A stretch of DNA of 64,000 bases, from the NCBI GenBank assembly GCA_007922225.1, contig ML679972.1, forward strand, positions 37,973,579 through 38,037,578. Direction: 5' to 3'. The DNA comes from Emydura subglobosa. Lineage: Eukaryota; Chordata; Testudines; Chelidae. The notes under the pieces were generated by a model, which had not been told where the DNA came from, searched no databases, and saw nothing but the letters and a program-made list of their open reading frames with translations. Of this stretch, positions 39,311 to 51,179 are shown piece by piece; the stretch's first letter is position 1, and the number at the start of each line of letters is the position of its first letter. A program made the translations under genes and the position numbers.

Positions 39311-39944
39311 TAGACACGACATCCCCGACCAAGCTGTTCCGGGTTCATCGCAGAAAGGCCGTGGGCCAGACAGGGCAGATGCAGGCTGGTGCCAGGGGTT
39401 GCAGATTAGAGTGTGTGTCTATCTTTCTGCCTGTGCGTGTGTGTGTGCGTGCGCGTGTGCAGTGTCTATCTATCAGTGGATGTGAGATCTTCAGGGAAGG
39501 TGCCAGGTGCAGGGACGGACACAGGGTCTCTGTCCCGCTCAGCAGCCAGCATTTTCACTTGGCTTGGCTGTGCCGCTCACCCCAGCACACAACTCACTCC
39601 CCAGCCTGGCCTGCCCGCTCCCAGCTGGCTCTGGGCCTTTTCCTGTTCTGTGTCGCTCCAGCGACCCTGTAGATAAACCCTCCTGCCAGGGCTGGAGGCC
39701 CTGGGTCTCTTCTCCCCTCACACCTGGGTTTCCTTCCTTCTAGCTCTCACATCCAGTGAGTGGGGACCAGCCCCCTCCCTGCAGCCCCTTTCTGCTGCCA
39801 GCTTCCTGGCTTTATCCGGCCCCACCTGCCTCTTCTCAGCTGGGCTCCATCAACCCCGGCTGTCCCGGCTTCTTAATTCCCTGCAGCTGCAGCGTATCCT
39901 GTCCCTGGCCCCTTCTCAGTCTTCGTGAGGTGAATATCCCATCA

Positions 39945-40400
39945 CACGCACACACTCACATGCACGCACACACACCCCTGCACACCCCCATCACACACAC
40001 ACAACGTGTGTACACACACAGGCCTAGAGCACCCCCCCATGACACACACACAAAGTGCACACACACAGGCCTATAGCTCACACACCCCATGACACACACA
40101 CACGTGTGCACACACACAGGCCTATAGCACACACATCCTATGACACACACACGTGTGCGCACACATCCCATGACACACAAGCATGAGCACACACACACAG
40201 AGGCCGATAGCACATACACTCCTTGCACACCCCCATGATACGCACACACTTGTGTGCACACACACTGGTCTATAGTGTGCACACACAGGCCTGTAGCACA
40301 CTCCCCATGACACGCACACACACACCTATACACACACACACTCACACAAAACACCCCACCACATGCACACACCCCTCACACACGCACACACTCACCTGTG
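39945..40400. repeat. CA-based minisatellite with AGGCCTATAG unit
   Basis: Between CA runs the word 'caggcctatagcacacac', often followed by 'cccatgacacacac', recurs six times (about 40019, 40067, 40117, 40199, 40264 and 40287). Confidence 0.85.
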
Positions 40401-41800
40401 CCTCCTGCAGGCCTAACTCAGCCTGGCCCCAATTCAAGGGGACATCACTCGCCTCCCCTTCCCCCATGGGGAGCACCCAGGCCAGACGAGCACATTTCCA
40501 TGGCGATACCCCCCACCCCAAAACCTGCCCGGATCTCATCCACCCAGGCAAGGGCTGCCAATAGCCAGGCAGCCCTGCGCCCCAGAGAGGACAGTCACAG
40601 CCCTGGAAAGAGGGGGAGCCCAGGGCTGGGTTTGCAGGGAGCTGCGGGTTGGGAGTGAGGAGCATCAGCCCAGCTGTGTGCAACAACCCTGCACAGCCCG
40701 TGCCTGCATTGCACCTGGCTCTCCTCACCCGCCAGGATCCCTGGCTTCCCCCCGTCTTGCTGGGTGACAGGCGCTGACAGTCCCTCTTCGCTCAGACGGA
40801 GGCTGTTGTTTTCATTTTCCTCCCAGCCGCCTGTTCCCGTCTTGTTCCCCGAGTGATTGACAGGCTCTCACACGGCCCCGAAGGTGTCCTCGGCTCCGCT
40901 CAGGAGGGGCTGTGGGGCAGGGATGGGGGCCAAATAGGGGGCTCTGGGACCTACCCCTCAGCCTCCATCTCACCTGAGGCGGGAAGAGTGGGGGGCAGGG
41001 GTGATGGAAACTAGCCAACAACCCCACGGAAATAGACAGGAAGATTCTGATCTCGGCTCCCCGGAGTCAATCCGGAATCGCCCACCGTCTGCAACGGCGC
41101 CAGAGCTGGAGACACCCTGTGTATGTGGGACGGGGACCAGGGCTGGGCTAGCACGGGGGCTGTGGGTCGGGATTGAGGGACACCCCTCCGTGCCAGCCTG
41201 GCCCCACTGGCTGGTCTCTCTCTACCTGTTACTTCCCCTCCCCCCCCTGGCGGGAACAGATTGCAAGGCGCTGTGGTGGCACCGCGCCTGTGAAGTGACG
41301 CATGCCCGGCACCCCTGGGACACGGCACGGGTGGGTGGGGTGTGAGAGGCCCACCGGCAGCTTGGGGGCAGGGGGGAGGGCTGAGAGACGCCCCGTGTCC
41401 TGCCCTTGCACCGTGGGGGGGGGGGAAACGCTCTGGGATTAGGCAGGACGGTGCCCGAGCAGTGGCATGTGGTGCAAGAGAGGATTATGCCCCTCACTCC
41501 CGACTCGCAGCCCCTGCTGTCCCAGCCCTCAATCAGCAAACCCCTCCCCCACCCCCTTCCCCCCCTTATGCTTTGTTTTCCTGAGAAGCCCCATTTACAT
41601 CTAGGGGTTTCACTTACTCCCCCCATCTCCCCGTCCAGCTGCAGCGCCCTGCCCCACCCCAGCCCCCTGCATTTTGTTCATTGCAGCAGATTACCACCCC
41701 TGACCCCCGGTGTCTGGCAGCTCCGAGCCCCTCCACCCCCCAGGGCTTCTCCCCAGCTCGGGGGGTCTCCACTAGGCGATTTGCACTCAGGATGGGGGTG
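40400..41800. other. Non-coding stretch
   Basis: GC-rich with overlapping spurious frames on both strands. No exon supported. A CTCF-like 'cgccccctggaggg' lies at about 41900, just beyond. Confidence 0.4.
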
Positions 41801-41809
41801 ATGCTCAGA

Positions 41810-42350
41810 CTAGACCCCATTCCCCACCTGGAGCCAGGGATAGAAACCAGGAGTCCTGAGTGAATCAGTCCCTGGGAAATGGGGGCTGGATCGGAGCCGG
41901 CGCCCCCTGGAGGGAAGAGACCCCATGTCCCTGGGCCAGCTAGGCTCCCTTTGGCTGTATCAATTCTGCACCCTCGTCGCACGCCCTGGCTGTTGCCCCA
42001 CAGGACTCCACTGTGGCAGCAGCAGGGGGCAGAACCCAGCTTCTGCTGGTCTAGAGCCCCAGCTCCCTGACCCCCTTGAGCTAACAGAGAATCCCCACTG
42101 GCCGCTGGCGCTATAGGGGCTAGGACACACAGAGGTGCGGGTGCAAATCCCTACAGCAGGAAGCGGTGGTGCCCAGAGCAGGAAAAGGCCCAGGGCCATG
42201 GCAGCCAGGTGGCTCAGCACAGGTTGTAGCCACTCCTTAGAGGGTCCCTGGGTTGGCACCTGGCTGGGGAAAACACCCGAGAAGCCCTGTGCGGGGGCAG
42301 AGAATCGGGACTCCTGGGTTCTATTCCCAGCTCAGGGTGGGGTCTAGCAG
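41810..42350. repeat. Scattered tRNA-headed SINE heads
   Basis: A minus copy ('gatagaaaccaggagtcctg', 41848) and a plus copy ('gggactcctgggttctattc', 42306), with unique sequence between. Confidence 0.6.
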
Positions 42351-42954
42351 CTGGGGGGAGGGGGTTGCCTTTCCAGTGACACTCCTGTCCTTCCCCTTCC
42401 CTCTGGGCCTGGAGCTCTAATCTGCTCTTGGCCAGTCACTTTTGCAGCCCAGCCCTGGAGGAGCTGCTAATTTTGCCCTTTTTTTTTTTGGCTGTTAAGA
42501 TTCAGGAGGCACCAAACCCATCCCCCGTGTTTGGAGACAGGCCCCCCCCCCTTCCTCTCCAAACCCCCTTCCTCCACTCCACCACGACCCGTCTGTAGCT
42601 GGGAGCTCCCCCCTCCAGAACCCCGACTCCAGCCGTACGCAGGCTCCTAGTGTGTCCAGGAATAGTCTGCCCCCTTCATCCACTTTCTGCCCCCAAACCT
42701 CTGCCTAGCTCACCCGCTTCCCCCCTTTCTGTCCCCTCACCCCTATGCGGCACCCTCAACGCCTGCCTTCTTCTGCACCCCTGAAGCTTCTGTCTGTGAC
42801 AGCACTGGGGGTTCGACCCCCCCCAACCCTTCCCTCTGCCCCCAAGCGCTTCCAGAAAAGCGGCACAGAAAAGCCGTGGCGCGGGTGTTGGGCTGGCTAC
42901 AATGGAAAGCTAGTAGCTCCCCCCTCCAGCGATAATTCCTCTCCCCCCCCGTCC

Positions 42955-43165
42955 AATTGCCTGTCACTGCCAGGCCTGTCACACATATAACGTGGCAGAT
43001 CTCGTTAATATCACACTCTGGAGTGGCGCCCGGTTAATTGCGGAACACGGCTCCCAGAGAAACGGATGGACACGCTATTAATCAGCTGCCTTCCCAGCTA
43101 CGCCAGCACTGTAATTAAGGGCCCACTAATGAATTTTTGGTAATTAAGCCAGTTGTAGGAGATGC
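42955..43165. other. Candidate conserved non-coding element
   Basis: A non-repetitive AT-richer island containing 'ctcgttaatatcac', 'ccggttaattgcgg', 'ctattaatcagctg', 'ctgtaattaagggccc' and 'ggtaattaagccag'. It has five TTAAT/TAATTA-type sites in 200 bp, the densest homeodomain-like cluster in the window. Confidence 0.45.
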
Positions 43166-43188
43166 GACGCAGAGGCAGGAGGGGAAGG

Positions 43189-43205
43189 CGGGGGGGGGGG
43201 GGGGG
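43189..43205 (+). repeat. G homopolymer
   Basis: Uninterrupted G run of about 16 within G-rich sequence. Confidence 0.8.
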
Positions 43206-43289
43206 CTGCTGGGGAGAAGGGGTGGGGTCTCTTCGTTCCAGCGGAAAGGAAAGGGCCAAAGGAAAAGGTTTTCATGGAGCTAGGGACGC

Positions 43290-43380
43290 CAGGCCAGATC
43301 CCCGGTGGTGTCAATCAGTGTCGCGCTGTTGGAGTCGATGGGGCCAGATCCCCGGCGGTGTCAATTGTCACTGGCAATGC
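43290..43380 (+). repeat. Two units of the CAGATCCCCGGTGGTGTCAAT family
   Basis: Units begin near 43295 and 43344, about 50 bp apart, related to 35865-36010. Confidence 0.65.
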
Positions 43381-43464
43381 AGAGTTTCTTCCTCAGATTC
43401 CCCTGGAGCTGCCTCCACTCAGCCCACTGCCACCAGCCACCTGCTGTAACCCCTAGCCCCCACT

Positions 43465-43545
43465 GCCCTCCCCAGCCTAGGGATAGAACCCAGGAGCCCT
43501 GACTCCCACCCCAGCTCTAACCCCTAGACTCCCTCACCCCCCGTC
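43465..43545 (-). repeat. tRNA-headed SINE
   Basis: 'gatagaacccaggagccctg' and 'ctctaacccctagactccc' are the inverse B-box and A-box words. Confidence 0.7.
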
Positions 43546-44489
43546 TCCAAGCCAGCTCCAGGGACACAAAGCGGAGTCTCCACTGGGCACTGCCACGAGT
43601 TGGGGGGCTAAGTGTGGGGGGGGGAGGAATCTTACCTGGATTCTAATGTTTGCTGCCCCAGGGCAATGAGGTGGTGTTGGCTAGTGGCTAGAGCAGGGGG
43701 GTGGGGTGGGGCAGGCTTAACTCGGGGCATTAAGCCACTGGCGCAGAGCCAGGTGATGATCCAGCCAGGCAGCCCGTGGGACTTAATAAAAGTGTGACTT
43801 TCTGGTTTAACCGGGGGGAGGGAGGGCCTGGCTCTGGGGGGGCGGGGAATGGCACACAAGGTTTTTCCCCTCTAGGGGGCGCTGGCTCTGCTCCTGATGC
43901 AGGGGACCCGCTGGCTTAGAGCGGGTCGAGAATGGGACAAGGGGCCACGTTTACACTGAGGTCAGCAAGCGGTCAGTCGCCTCCCCTCCCCGACTCCTGA
44001 TTTGCAGCAGTTTGATGTGGAGTAGCCATCGTTTTTTCCACTCCAGCCATGCCGACTCCCAGGCAAAACCCTGACATGCCTGGAGGCCTCAGGGGTTTGA
44101 AAACAGGCAACCTGTGGGGTCAAACCATCCGGGCTGACCTTCTCCTGCGTTAGAGATCAGGGGAGCCGAGGAGGAGTTTGCTAAGAACCCCTCCTCACCA
44201 CCTTCCCCAGCTTATTCCTGGTGGAGGGAGAGATCAGTTCCAAATCGAAGCGATAACAACAGCATTAATTAATATCTCCCCCTGAGAAGCGGCTCAGCTG
44301 ATAAGGAAGCAGAGGAAACACTTGATTCTTGTGTTTTTTTTTCCCCTCACCGATGAGTCGTTAGCAGCAGGCCAAGGTGATCTCCCAGCAAGGGCCACTC
44401 CGTTATTTCACAGGTAGCCCAGCTGGGCCGAGCCACCGTCTTAGTCCCCATCAGAGCAACTGGTCCCAAGCCCAAGGCCTGGGGCCTTC

Positions 44490-44935
44490 ACCTGGACAGT
44501 GGGGCTGGAAGGGCTTGTTGAAAAACCCGGGGTGAAATGCCCAGTTTCGTGAGCAATCAGGGCGTTTTGACCTTTTTTCCTTTGCTCGGGGTTTGAAATT
44601 GGCCCCAGTTTGGAGGGTTCCCCCAAGTTGGTTTTTTTTTTTGCGGTGGGTTTAAAAAAAGAAAATAAAAAAATCCTGGTTTGTTTCTGCAAATCCCCTA
44701 TCTCCGGCCAGATGTTTCCAGGGAGGAACGAACAAAGGGGTCGTCGATTTTTTGGAAAGTGACTCAGTGGGAAAGAGAAGGAGAAAACTGGGGGGGAGGG
44801 GGGGGGAGGGGAAATAAGCAATGGAAAATTTCCAGCAAAAAGATTTGAAAAAGAGATTTTGTGGGTGCATGAAAACTTTTTTTTTTAAAAGTCTATTTTT
44901 GGGGACATTTTCCGTCCTTTTCCTTTTGAAGAAAT
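44490..44935. repeat. Diverged AT-rich interspersed repeat
   Basis: A-rich and T-rich words such as 'gaaaacttttttttttaaaa' and 'ggaaaatttccagcaaaaag' echo 33310-33585. A G-rich run lies near 44790. Family uncertain. Confidence 0.35.
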
Positions 44936-45249
44936 GTCACCGGCTTGGCTCCTGCCCTGGTGTGGATGCTTCGGCAGAGTCTTGGCTGTTGTAAATCTCT
45001 CCCTTCCTGCCTCCCCGTGCCCCATCTCCCCTCCACCACCCCACCTCCCTTTATGCCCCCATCTCTAGCCTCTCCCCCCCAGACCTTCTCTTCCTTATAA
45101 GCCGATTGCTGGACAAGGGATGGGGGCTGTCATACCAACCCGCTGCCGATGGAAAGGTACCACGTCCCACAGATCGTGGGGGTCCAGCCCTCTCCTACAC
45201 CCCCTGCCCCACACCTCCCTCGGCTCACTGGGGGGCTGGAGGGAATAAA

Positions 45250-45885
45250 CTCCTAGCATCGTAGGACTGAAAGGGACCTCGTGGAGTCATCTAGTCCAGT
45301 TTCCTGTACTTATGGCAGGAACAAGCATTATCTAGACAATCCCTGACAGGTGTCTGTCCAACCTGCTCTTAAAAATCTCCAATGATGGAGATTCCACAAC
45401 ACCCCCAGGCAATTTATTCCAGTGCTTAACTACCCTGACAGTGAGGAAGATTTTCCTAATGTCCAACCTAAACCGCCCTTCCCGCAGTTTAAGACCACTG
45501 CTTCTTGTCCTGTCCTCAGATTAACGAGAACAATTTTCCTCCCTCCTCCATGTAGCAACCTTTTATGTACTAGAAAACTGTCATCACGTCCCCTCTTCTC
45601 TTCTCCTGACTAAACACACCCAATGTTTCTAATCTTTCCTCACGTGTTTTCTAGATCTTTAATCATTTTTGTTGCTCTTCTCTGGACTGTCTCCAGTTTG
45701 TCGCCCTCTTTCCCGAAATGGGACGCCCAAGGCCTGATTGGCGCAGAGTAGGGCGGAAGAATCACTCCTGGCGTCTTGCTTACAACACTCCTGCTCATAC
45801 AGCCCAGAATGAGGTTTGCTTTTTTTGCAGCAGCGTGACACTGTTAACTCGTGTTTAGCTTGTGATCCTCCCGGGAACCTGCCTG
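45250..45885 (-). mobile_element. CR1 LINE 3' fragment, about 630 bp
   Basis: It starts at the CR1 3' terminus ('catcgtaggactgaaaggg') and continues in reverse with 'gtctgtccaacctgctctta', 'caatgatggagattccacaa', 'aaaactgtcatcacgtcccc' and 'tttgttgctcttctctggac'. It represents a different CR1 subfamily from the copies at 33.6 and 52.4 kb. Confidence 0.92.
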
Positions 45886-46864
45886 GAGAATGGACAATGC
45901 CAGGGCAGAGGTGCAGGTCCCCATCTCCCGTTCCCAGCCAGGGGCACCCCCCTAATTCAAGGCTGGCCTCTCCCTCCCCATGCACCTGTACATGCAAATC
46001 TGCAGTGGGCGAGAGCTCCCTGAGCATGCACGGCACATTTCCTAGAGCCACAAGAGCCTGGATTCCTGGGTTCCCAGAACCACAAGAGCCTGGACTCCTG
46101 GGTCCCAGCACGCAGCAGCCGTGGGGCTCAGTTCCTTGACTGGGGATTAGCTGGGGGGTGTTAATCCTGGTTTCTGTAGGTAGGGAACCTGTTTCTCCAT
46201 GGTGCCCAGGGAGATCCTGAATGATGCAGGCCAGATGTGATCCCTGGATAAACCGCCATGCTACACCTTTCACGCCAGGAAGCCAGGACTGGGCTAATGC
46301 AAATTCCCAGAGCCAGGGGCTGCTGGAGAGAGAGGATGGGAAACTTGGGAGGGTAGTACAGGGGAGTGGGGAACGGGACACGGGGCCATTTCCCTCTAGG
46401 GAGTGCTGGCTCCAATCTGGCCCCAGGGCAGGGACTGGCTGGCTTGGGGCAGGGGATTGGGGGGCGAGGAATGGACACGGGGCCTTTCCCCTCTAGGGGG
46501 CGCCCGCTCAGATCAACCCAGGAGTCAGTGGCAAGTGACTGTCTGTCCAGCAGCTGTTCTGTGTGATGAGTTGCTGGGTCTCAGAGCCTGCTGGGGTGTC
46601 TGTGTCACACCAGAGCCATTCAGTGTAGCCCTCGGTGGCAGCCCCTTCTGAGAGGTGGGTAAATGAAGGGGCCCTGGGGTCTGAGCTCCCATCTCCAGGG
46701 TGTAGGCACGTGGGAGAAGCCAGCTCTGGTGTGACCACTCGCGGGAGTAAATCACTTTGCTCTGTGGGGCCATGGGTCAGTCCTGGAAAATCTGGGGTCT
46801 GAGGGGGGGGCTACAAACCCACCCCCTACTCAGTTACTCTGAGCAGTGCCATCCCATTCATCAT

Positions 46865-47060
46865 GGAAGCATAGAGTCTAGCGGTTAGAGCGGGGCTGGG
46901 GGGGCTGGGAGCCAGGACTCCTGGGTTCTATCACCAGCTCTGGGTGGGGAGTGGGGTCTGGTGGTTAGGGCGGGGCAGTGGTGGGGGCCAGGACTCCTGG
47001 GTTCTATTCCTCAACAGCAAGCCACTTCACCTGTCTGTGTCTTGCTCCCCCTGGCCTACA
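46865..47060 (+). repeat. Two tRNA-headed SINE heads and a core
   Basis: 'gtctagcggttagagcgggg' with 'aggactcctgggttctatca', then 'gtctggtggttagggcgggg' with 'aggactcctgggttctattc', then a worn core. Confidence 0.75.
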
Positions 47061-48094
47061 AATAACATCCCCCAGCTGCCGAGGGGGTGGTGTGAATTAA
47101 TTGCCCCCCTGCCGAGGGTCTGTAGGAAGCCAGACGCAGATCTCCATCTTCCCTGGGGGGGTGGGGCGGGAGCTGGAGCTCTTGGCTGCGGCTCCTGTCT
47201 GTGGTTTCAAAGGAGGTGTTTGAAGGAAAAGGAGAGCAGAAGGAAGGAGATGGACAATAATCCCGAGGGAGCCTGAGAGCGTGAGCCACTGTGTGAGACA
47301 TGCGAGTGACCTTTCGGGGAAATTCAGATTTTCCTAGCCCCTTGGCCTTGGCATTTACGGAGCGAAAGCCACAGTCGCATTCGGAGGCCCGGGGGCCACG
47401 AGCTGAGATTAACAAGCCGGCGGCACGGGTGACATTTTGGAGCAGGCAAGCAGGCTGACAGGCCCCCCCATCCAGCTCCAGGGAATGAACCACCCGGGAG
47501 GGGGGGCGGAGTTCCCATGAGGAAATTGCCTCCCCCCACGTGCCTGGGGGGCTGGGACAAATGGGCCAAGAGTGCAGCGGGGCTGGGAACTCAGGCCTAG
47601 GAAGGGTTGAAAGTCAAGGATCCCTTCCGGCCTTGGGCTCTGTGAATTTCCCAGCCCTTGCATGGAACCCAGGAGAGCCAGTTGCACCCCGGGGGTTGCG
47701 TTCCCCCCCGAATCCGGCACACTCAGCAGGGAGCCAGATGGAGTGGGACTTGAAGCTTGCCCTTGGCGGGGAAGATGCAAAGGGAGAGGGGACTGGAGCC
47801 GAGCACTGGCCCAGAAAAACCTGCCGGCTCCGCTGGAAGCAGGGACCCACTTTTCTAGTGAGGGCTGAGGGTGGTAGTTACCACGTTCTTGGGACAATGA
47901 TGGGCAGCTCGGGGGGAAGCAGGGCGCAGGAGGGGGGTTGCGTAGGCGTCTCCTGGGCCAGTACAGCTGGGGTGTGTTCAGGGAGCCGGAGAACCAAGGA
48001 GCAAAGGAGCGTGGGGTGAAAGGGAAAAACGCCAGGGCGTGTGTGACAGGCTGGGCAGTGGGGTGCACCAAGCACATGGAGACAGGAGCGTGAA

Positions 48095-48355
48095 GAGTGA
48101 GCAAGGGAACGGAAAAGACAGTGGAAGGAGAAGCAAAGTGACCGAGAAAACAGTCCAGGAAGAGAGAAGAGACGGAGAAGTCACGAGAAGGAGGCAACGC
48201 CGGAGAGGAGTGGGAAAGGAAGAGAAAACTGAGAGAGAAAGAGACGAGTGAAAGTGAAAAGAGAGCGGAAAAAGGAGTGAATGAGAAAGTGAAAGAGAAA
48301 GAAAAATGAAAGCGAGACACGGGAAAGTGAATGAGAGTGAGAAAAAGGCAACACC
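48095..48355 (+). repeat. Purine-rich tract with GAAAGTGAAAG words
   Basis: About 260 bp is dominated by A and G on the + strand. 'agtgaaagtgaaaagag' (about 48248) and 'gagaaagtgaaagagaaag' (about 48283) match the IRF/PRDM1-type consensus GAAAGTGAAAG. Some matches are expected by chance in purine-rich DNA. Confidence 0.7.
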
Positions 48356-48594
48356 CAAGTACAAGAAACCCGACTACATTAGTATTGTGTGTGTGTGCAT
48401 GTGGGGGGGTGGGGTGTGTGTGTTGGCGTGTGTGCATGCACATGCCCCTCCAAGGCAATGCTGCCCCGATGTCCCGTACGGTGCCCTCCCCCCCTTCCCC
48501 ACATTTGCACAGCACCCCAGCATAACGTGCCCTGGTTCATGCCTGGGTTTGACCATAATGCAAATAAAGAATAACAACAACTGTGCACTACACA

Positions 48595-49025
48595 GCCACA
48601 CACACACAACCACACTGTGCACAGGCATGGACACAAATATCCCACCCCCCAACCCACACTTATACGCAGTCACAGAGGCATAAGCACAACTCCACTCCAC
48701 ACACACACATCTAATGACACTGTGCATGGGCACACACGCACGGCTACAACCTCCCACATGTGCACAACCACAGTGCCCAAGCCACATGCCCAATCACACA
48801 GCCACATGCATGCACAATTGCGCAACAACCACACACACACAGCCATGTGCATGCACAACCACACAACCACATACATGCATTATCACACAACAACCACATG
48901 CACACATACACAACCAGTGCGCACGGCCATGAGCACAGACAACACAACAAACACACACATACATAACCACAGTACACACAGCCACATACACACACAACCA
49001 CATGCACGCACTGTCACACAAACCC
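48595..49025. repeat. Imperfect CA-rich tract
   Basis: 'cacacaaccacat' and 'gcacaaccaca' words over about 430 bp. The Cys/Val-rich minus frames here are artefacts. Confidence 0.85.
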
Positions 49026-49199
49026 CGTCACTCAGTCAGCCATCTCCTCTCACACCCACCCACAAGCGGCAAACCCACATCCCGGCAGGGCCAGATTTAG
49101 AGGCAGGTGACCAGCTGGGGTGCTGGTTTTGGGGATATTGGGGTCAGGAGGCTGTTTTTGTTGTTAGCAGCAAAAGGGATATTTGAAGTAAAATGTTTC

Positions 49200-49515
49200 A
49201 GGTATTCCCAGGGTTGCCACCTAACTGGTTGCCACCCAGCCAGTCTGGGTTTCAGTGGGTGTGCCCGGGGGCCATTTCTTTTTTAAAAAATCTGTGGCAA
49301 CCAAAAGCGGAAGGAAGGAAGGAGGCAGTGCTGCAGCGGCTCCCTCCAGGGTGTGGCATGCAGGGGCGGGGCCTCCGGGGAAGAGGTGGATCAGGGGCGT
49401 GGCCTCGGAGGAAGAGGCGGAGCAGAGATGGGGCCTTGAGAGAAGAGACAGGGCAGGGGTGTGGCCTCGGGGGCCCGGTTACCAGCCATTAGAAAGGTGG
49501 CAATCCTAGGTATTC
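49200..49515. mobile_element. 300-bp MITE nested in the hAT element
   Basis: Identical AGGTATTC at 49200-49207 and 49508-49515 flank 49208-49507. The ends are inverse copies ('cagggttgccacctaact' against 'aggattgccacctttct'). The 8-bp duplication fits hAT. Inside is a short tandem of 'ggggcgtggcctcggaggaa' units and no coding sequence. It inserted after the outer element. Confidence 0.8.
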
Positions 49516-50019
49516 TGGATGGGGATTCATTTGTCGCTAACTCCTAGAACGTTCTGGATCTTTGCAGAAGCTCGTGGAACCTTCCAGACTTTCAGAGAAC
49601 GACATTTTCCTCGAACCACCTAGAACGTGGCAGCACATAAGGGGCGGGGCAGCGCCAGGCAGTCAGGGAGACGTAGGAACAAACAGAAGTGCGGTGAGGG
49701 CCCAGCGACGATATTGCGAACCTGGTTTCATTGAGTAATTGTGAAAGTGCATGTGTGTCTTAAGACTTGAAGCCTGTAAGTAGCGACTATCAAAGGACAG
49801 ATTTACCGAGAGGCCAAAGATAGCTATCGGCCCCCCATCGACACAACAATATCACAGAGATACTGTGACGGTGCCTTGATGGAACAGGCGCAGTCACATA
49901 AAGCCCAGGCCAGAATCTAACACGAGGCACAAAGCCTGGCAGACCAGTTCACTGACTTCACACTTCTGGTCTCGGTTGAGGTTTGGTGCAACATCCTGCC
50001 CCAAGTAAACGCTGTAAGC

Positions 50020-50890
50020 AGGGTGTCACAAACTGTGCCCATGGGTACTGTGACCGCCGCTGCTTTGATGAGAAGCTTCTTTGATTTCGTTGTGGGCCAC
50101 AGAAGATGCTGCACTGCTGCCAGAGAAAGAGTGGAAAACGTAGGCCCTGAGCCTGTCTTCGAGGAACCTCGTATTCATCGGAAGCAGAGACAGTCTGGTT
50201 GCCAGGGTGGAGATGAGCTGATGGGAAGCTTGGAAGAAAAATTCAAGAGGGAGATGTTTTGCTCGCTCGTTGACACTGCTCGAGTGTCCATCGAAGAAAG
50301 GCCCAGACAAATGAAGCACCATGAAGAGACCTGGGAGGTTTGTACAATCTTAGTAAGCTGCCGGCAGACAGGAAAACACTCTGGAACAATTGTACGGACC
50401 TTCGCCAGATGCTGAGACGTGGGGAATGTTTGGATGTCAGTGATAAAGACCTGTGTGTCAAACTGGACAACATCCATCATGCTTTGCCACTCGGGAAGGA
50501 CACTCCAGAGCTGAAGGATGCTTTTCCTGATGCGTGGACAGCTTTGAGCATTCTGCGCGCGCTGGCGGTCACAGTCGTGAGTGGCGAGCACAGCTTTTAA
50601 AAGCGCAGGCTCATTAAAACGTATCTTCGATTGACGACAGCTGACGAGAGACTGACAGCGCTTGCTGTTTTATCACTTGGAAATGCCACTGGCTGGTCTT
50701 TGGATCCCTCTGACGCTGGGCTTCAGTTCGCAAGTGAGAGCAAAGTTAAGAAAAGCGACCTTTTGAACGAAAGGACTTTGGTTAACATTCTCCGGCTTTC
50801 ACCTACCGTAATGCTCTGTCATACTGGTCCATCCAGCATTGGTGCACAGATCAGTTTCTTGGTGTTAATACATTTCAGTTATTCTTAAAA
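50020..50890 (+). pseudogene. hAT transposase remnant (C-terminal and dimerisation region)
   Basis: A frame to about 50340 includes LEEKFKREMFCSLVDTARVS and ERPRQMKHHEETWEV. A +2 frame from 50340 includes YNLSKLPADRKTLWNN, FPDAWTALSILRALAVTVVS and GEHSF. After a stop at 50598-50600 the same frame continues with KRRLIKTYLRLTTADERLT. The AVTVVSGEHSF and LIKTYLR blocks are the hATC dimerisation domain. At least one frameshift and one in-frame stop break it, and no N-terminal zinc finger or DDE core is intact. It cannot make active transposase. Confidence 0.85.
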
Positions 50891-51179
50891 TTAAAAAGTT
50901 TCTATAAGCTTAGAGGAAACGCATTTTTTTTTTATTTGCTTATATCTGGCATGAATAAATACAGATTTACAGATCCTAGTGTGCAAACTTCTCGTCTGAT
51001 GTGACAGGAATAAATCATGCGTGCAAATCGTGCATCCAAGTCGTGAAACGGGCTACAAATGCAATACAAAATAAAGGATTCAAACGTTTAGCAAATGGAG
51101 GGGTGGGGGCACCAAAGACGCTCCTTGCCTGTGGTGCCATTTAGTCTAGAGCCAGCCCTGCTCCCTGGACCCCACCACC

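Larger units (their letters stand above)
49086..51160 (+). mobile_element. Decayed autonomous hAT transposon
   Basis: The left end 'cagggccagatttagaggca' (49086) and the inverse of the right end ('cagggctggctctagacta', ending 51160) agree as terminal inverted repeats. The flanks 'catcccgg' and 'ctccctgg' look like a worn 8-bp duplication. The interior encodes the C-terminal part of a hAT transposase on the + strand (50215-50700) and holds a later MITE at 49208-49507. Confidence 0.75.

Noticed and set aside
45659..46381. 240-codon minus ORF next to CR1
   Set aside because: It starts in the CR1 3' UTR, which is non-coding, and runs into unrelated GC-rich DNA.
47409..48515. 368-codon minus-strand ORF
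   Set aside because: The longest frame in the window, but it is the complement of a purine-rich tract and GC-rich sequence. Its middle is Phe/Ser/Leu low complexity, with no domain, no splice context and no promoter.
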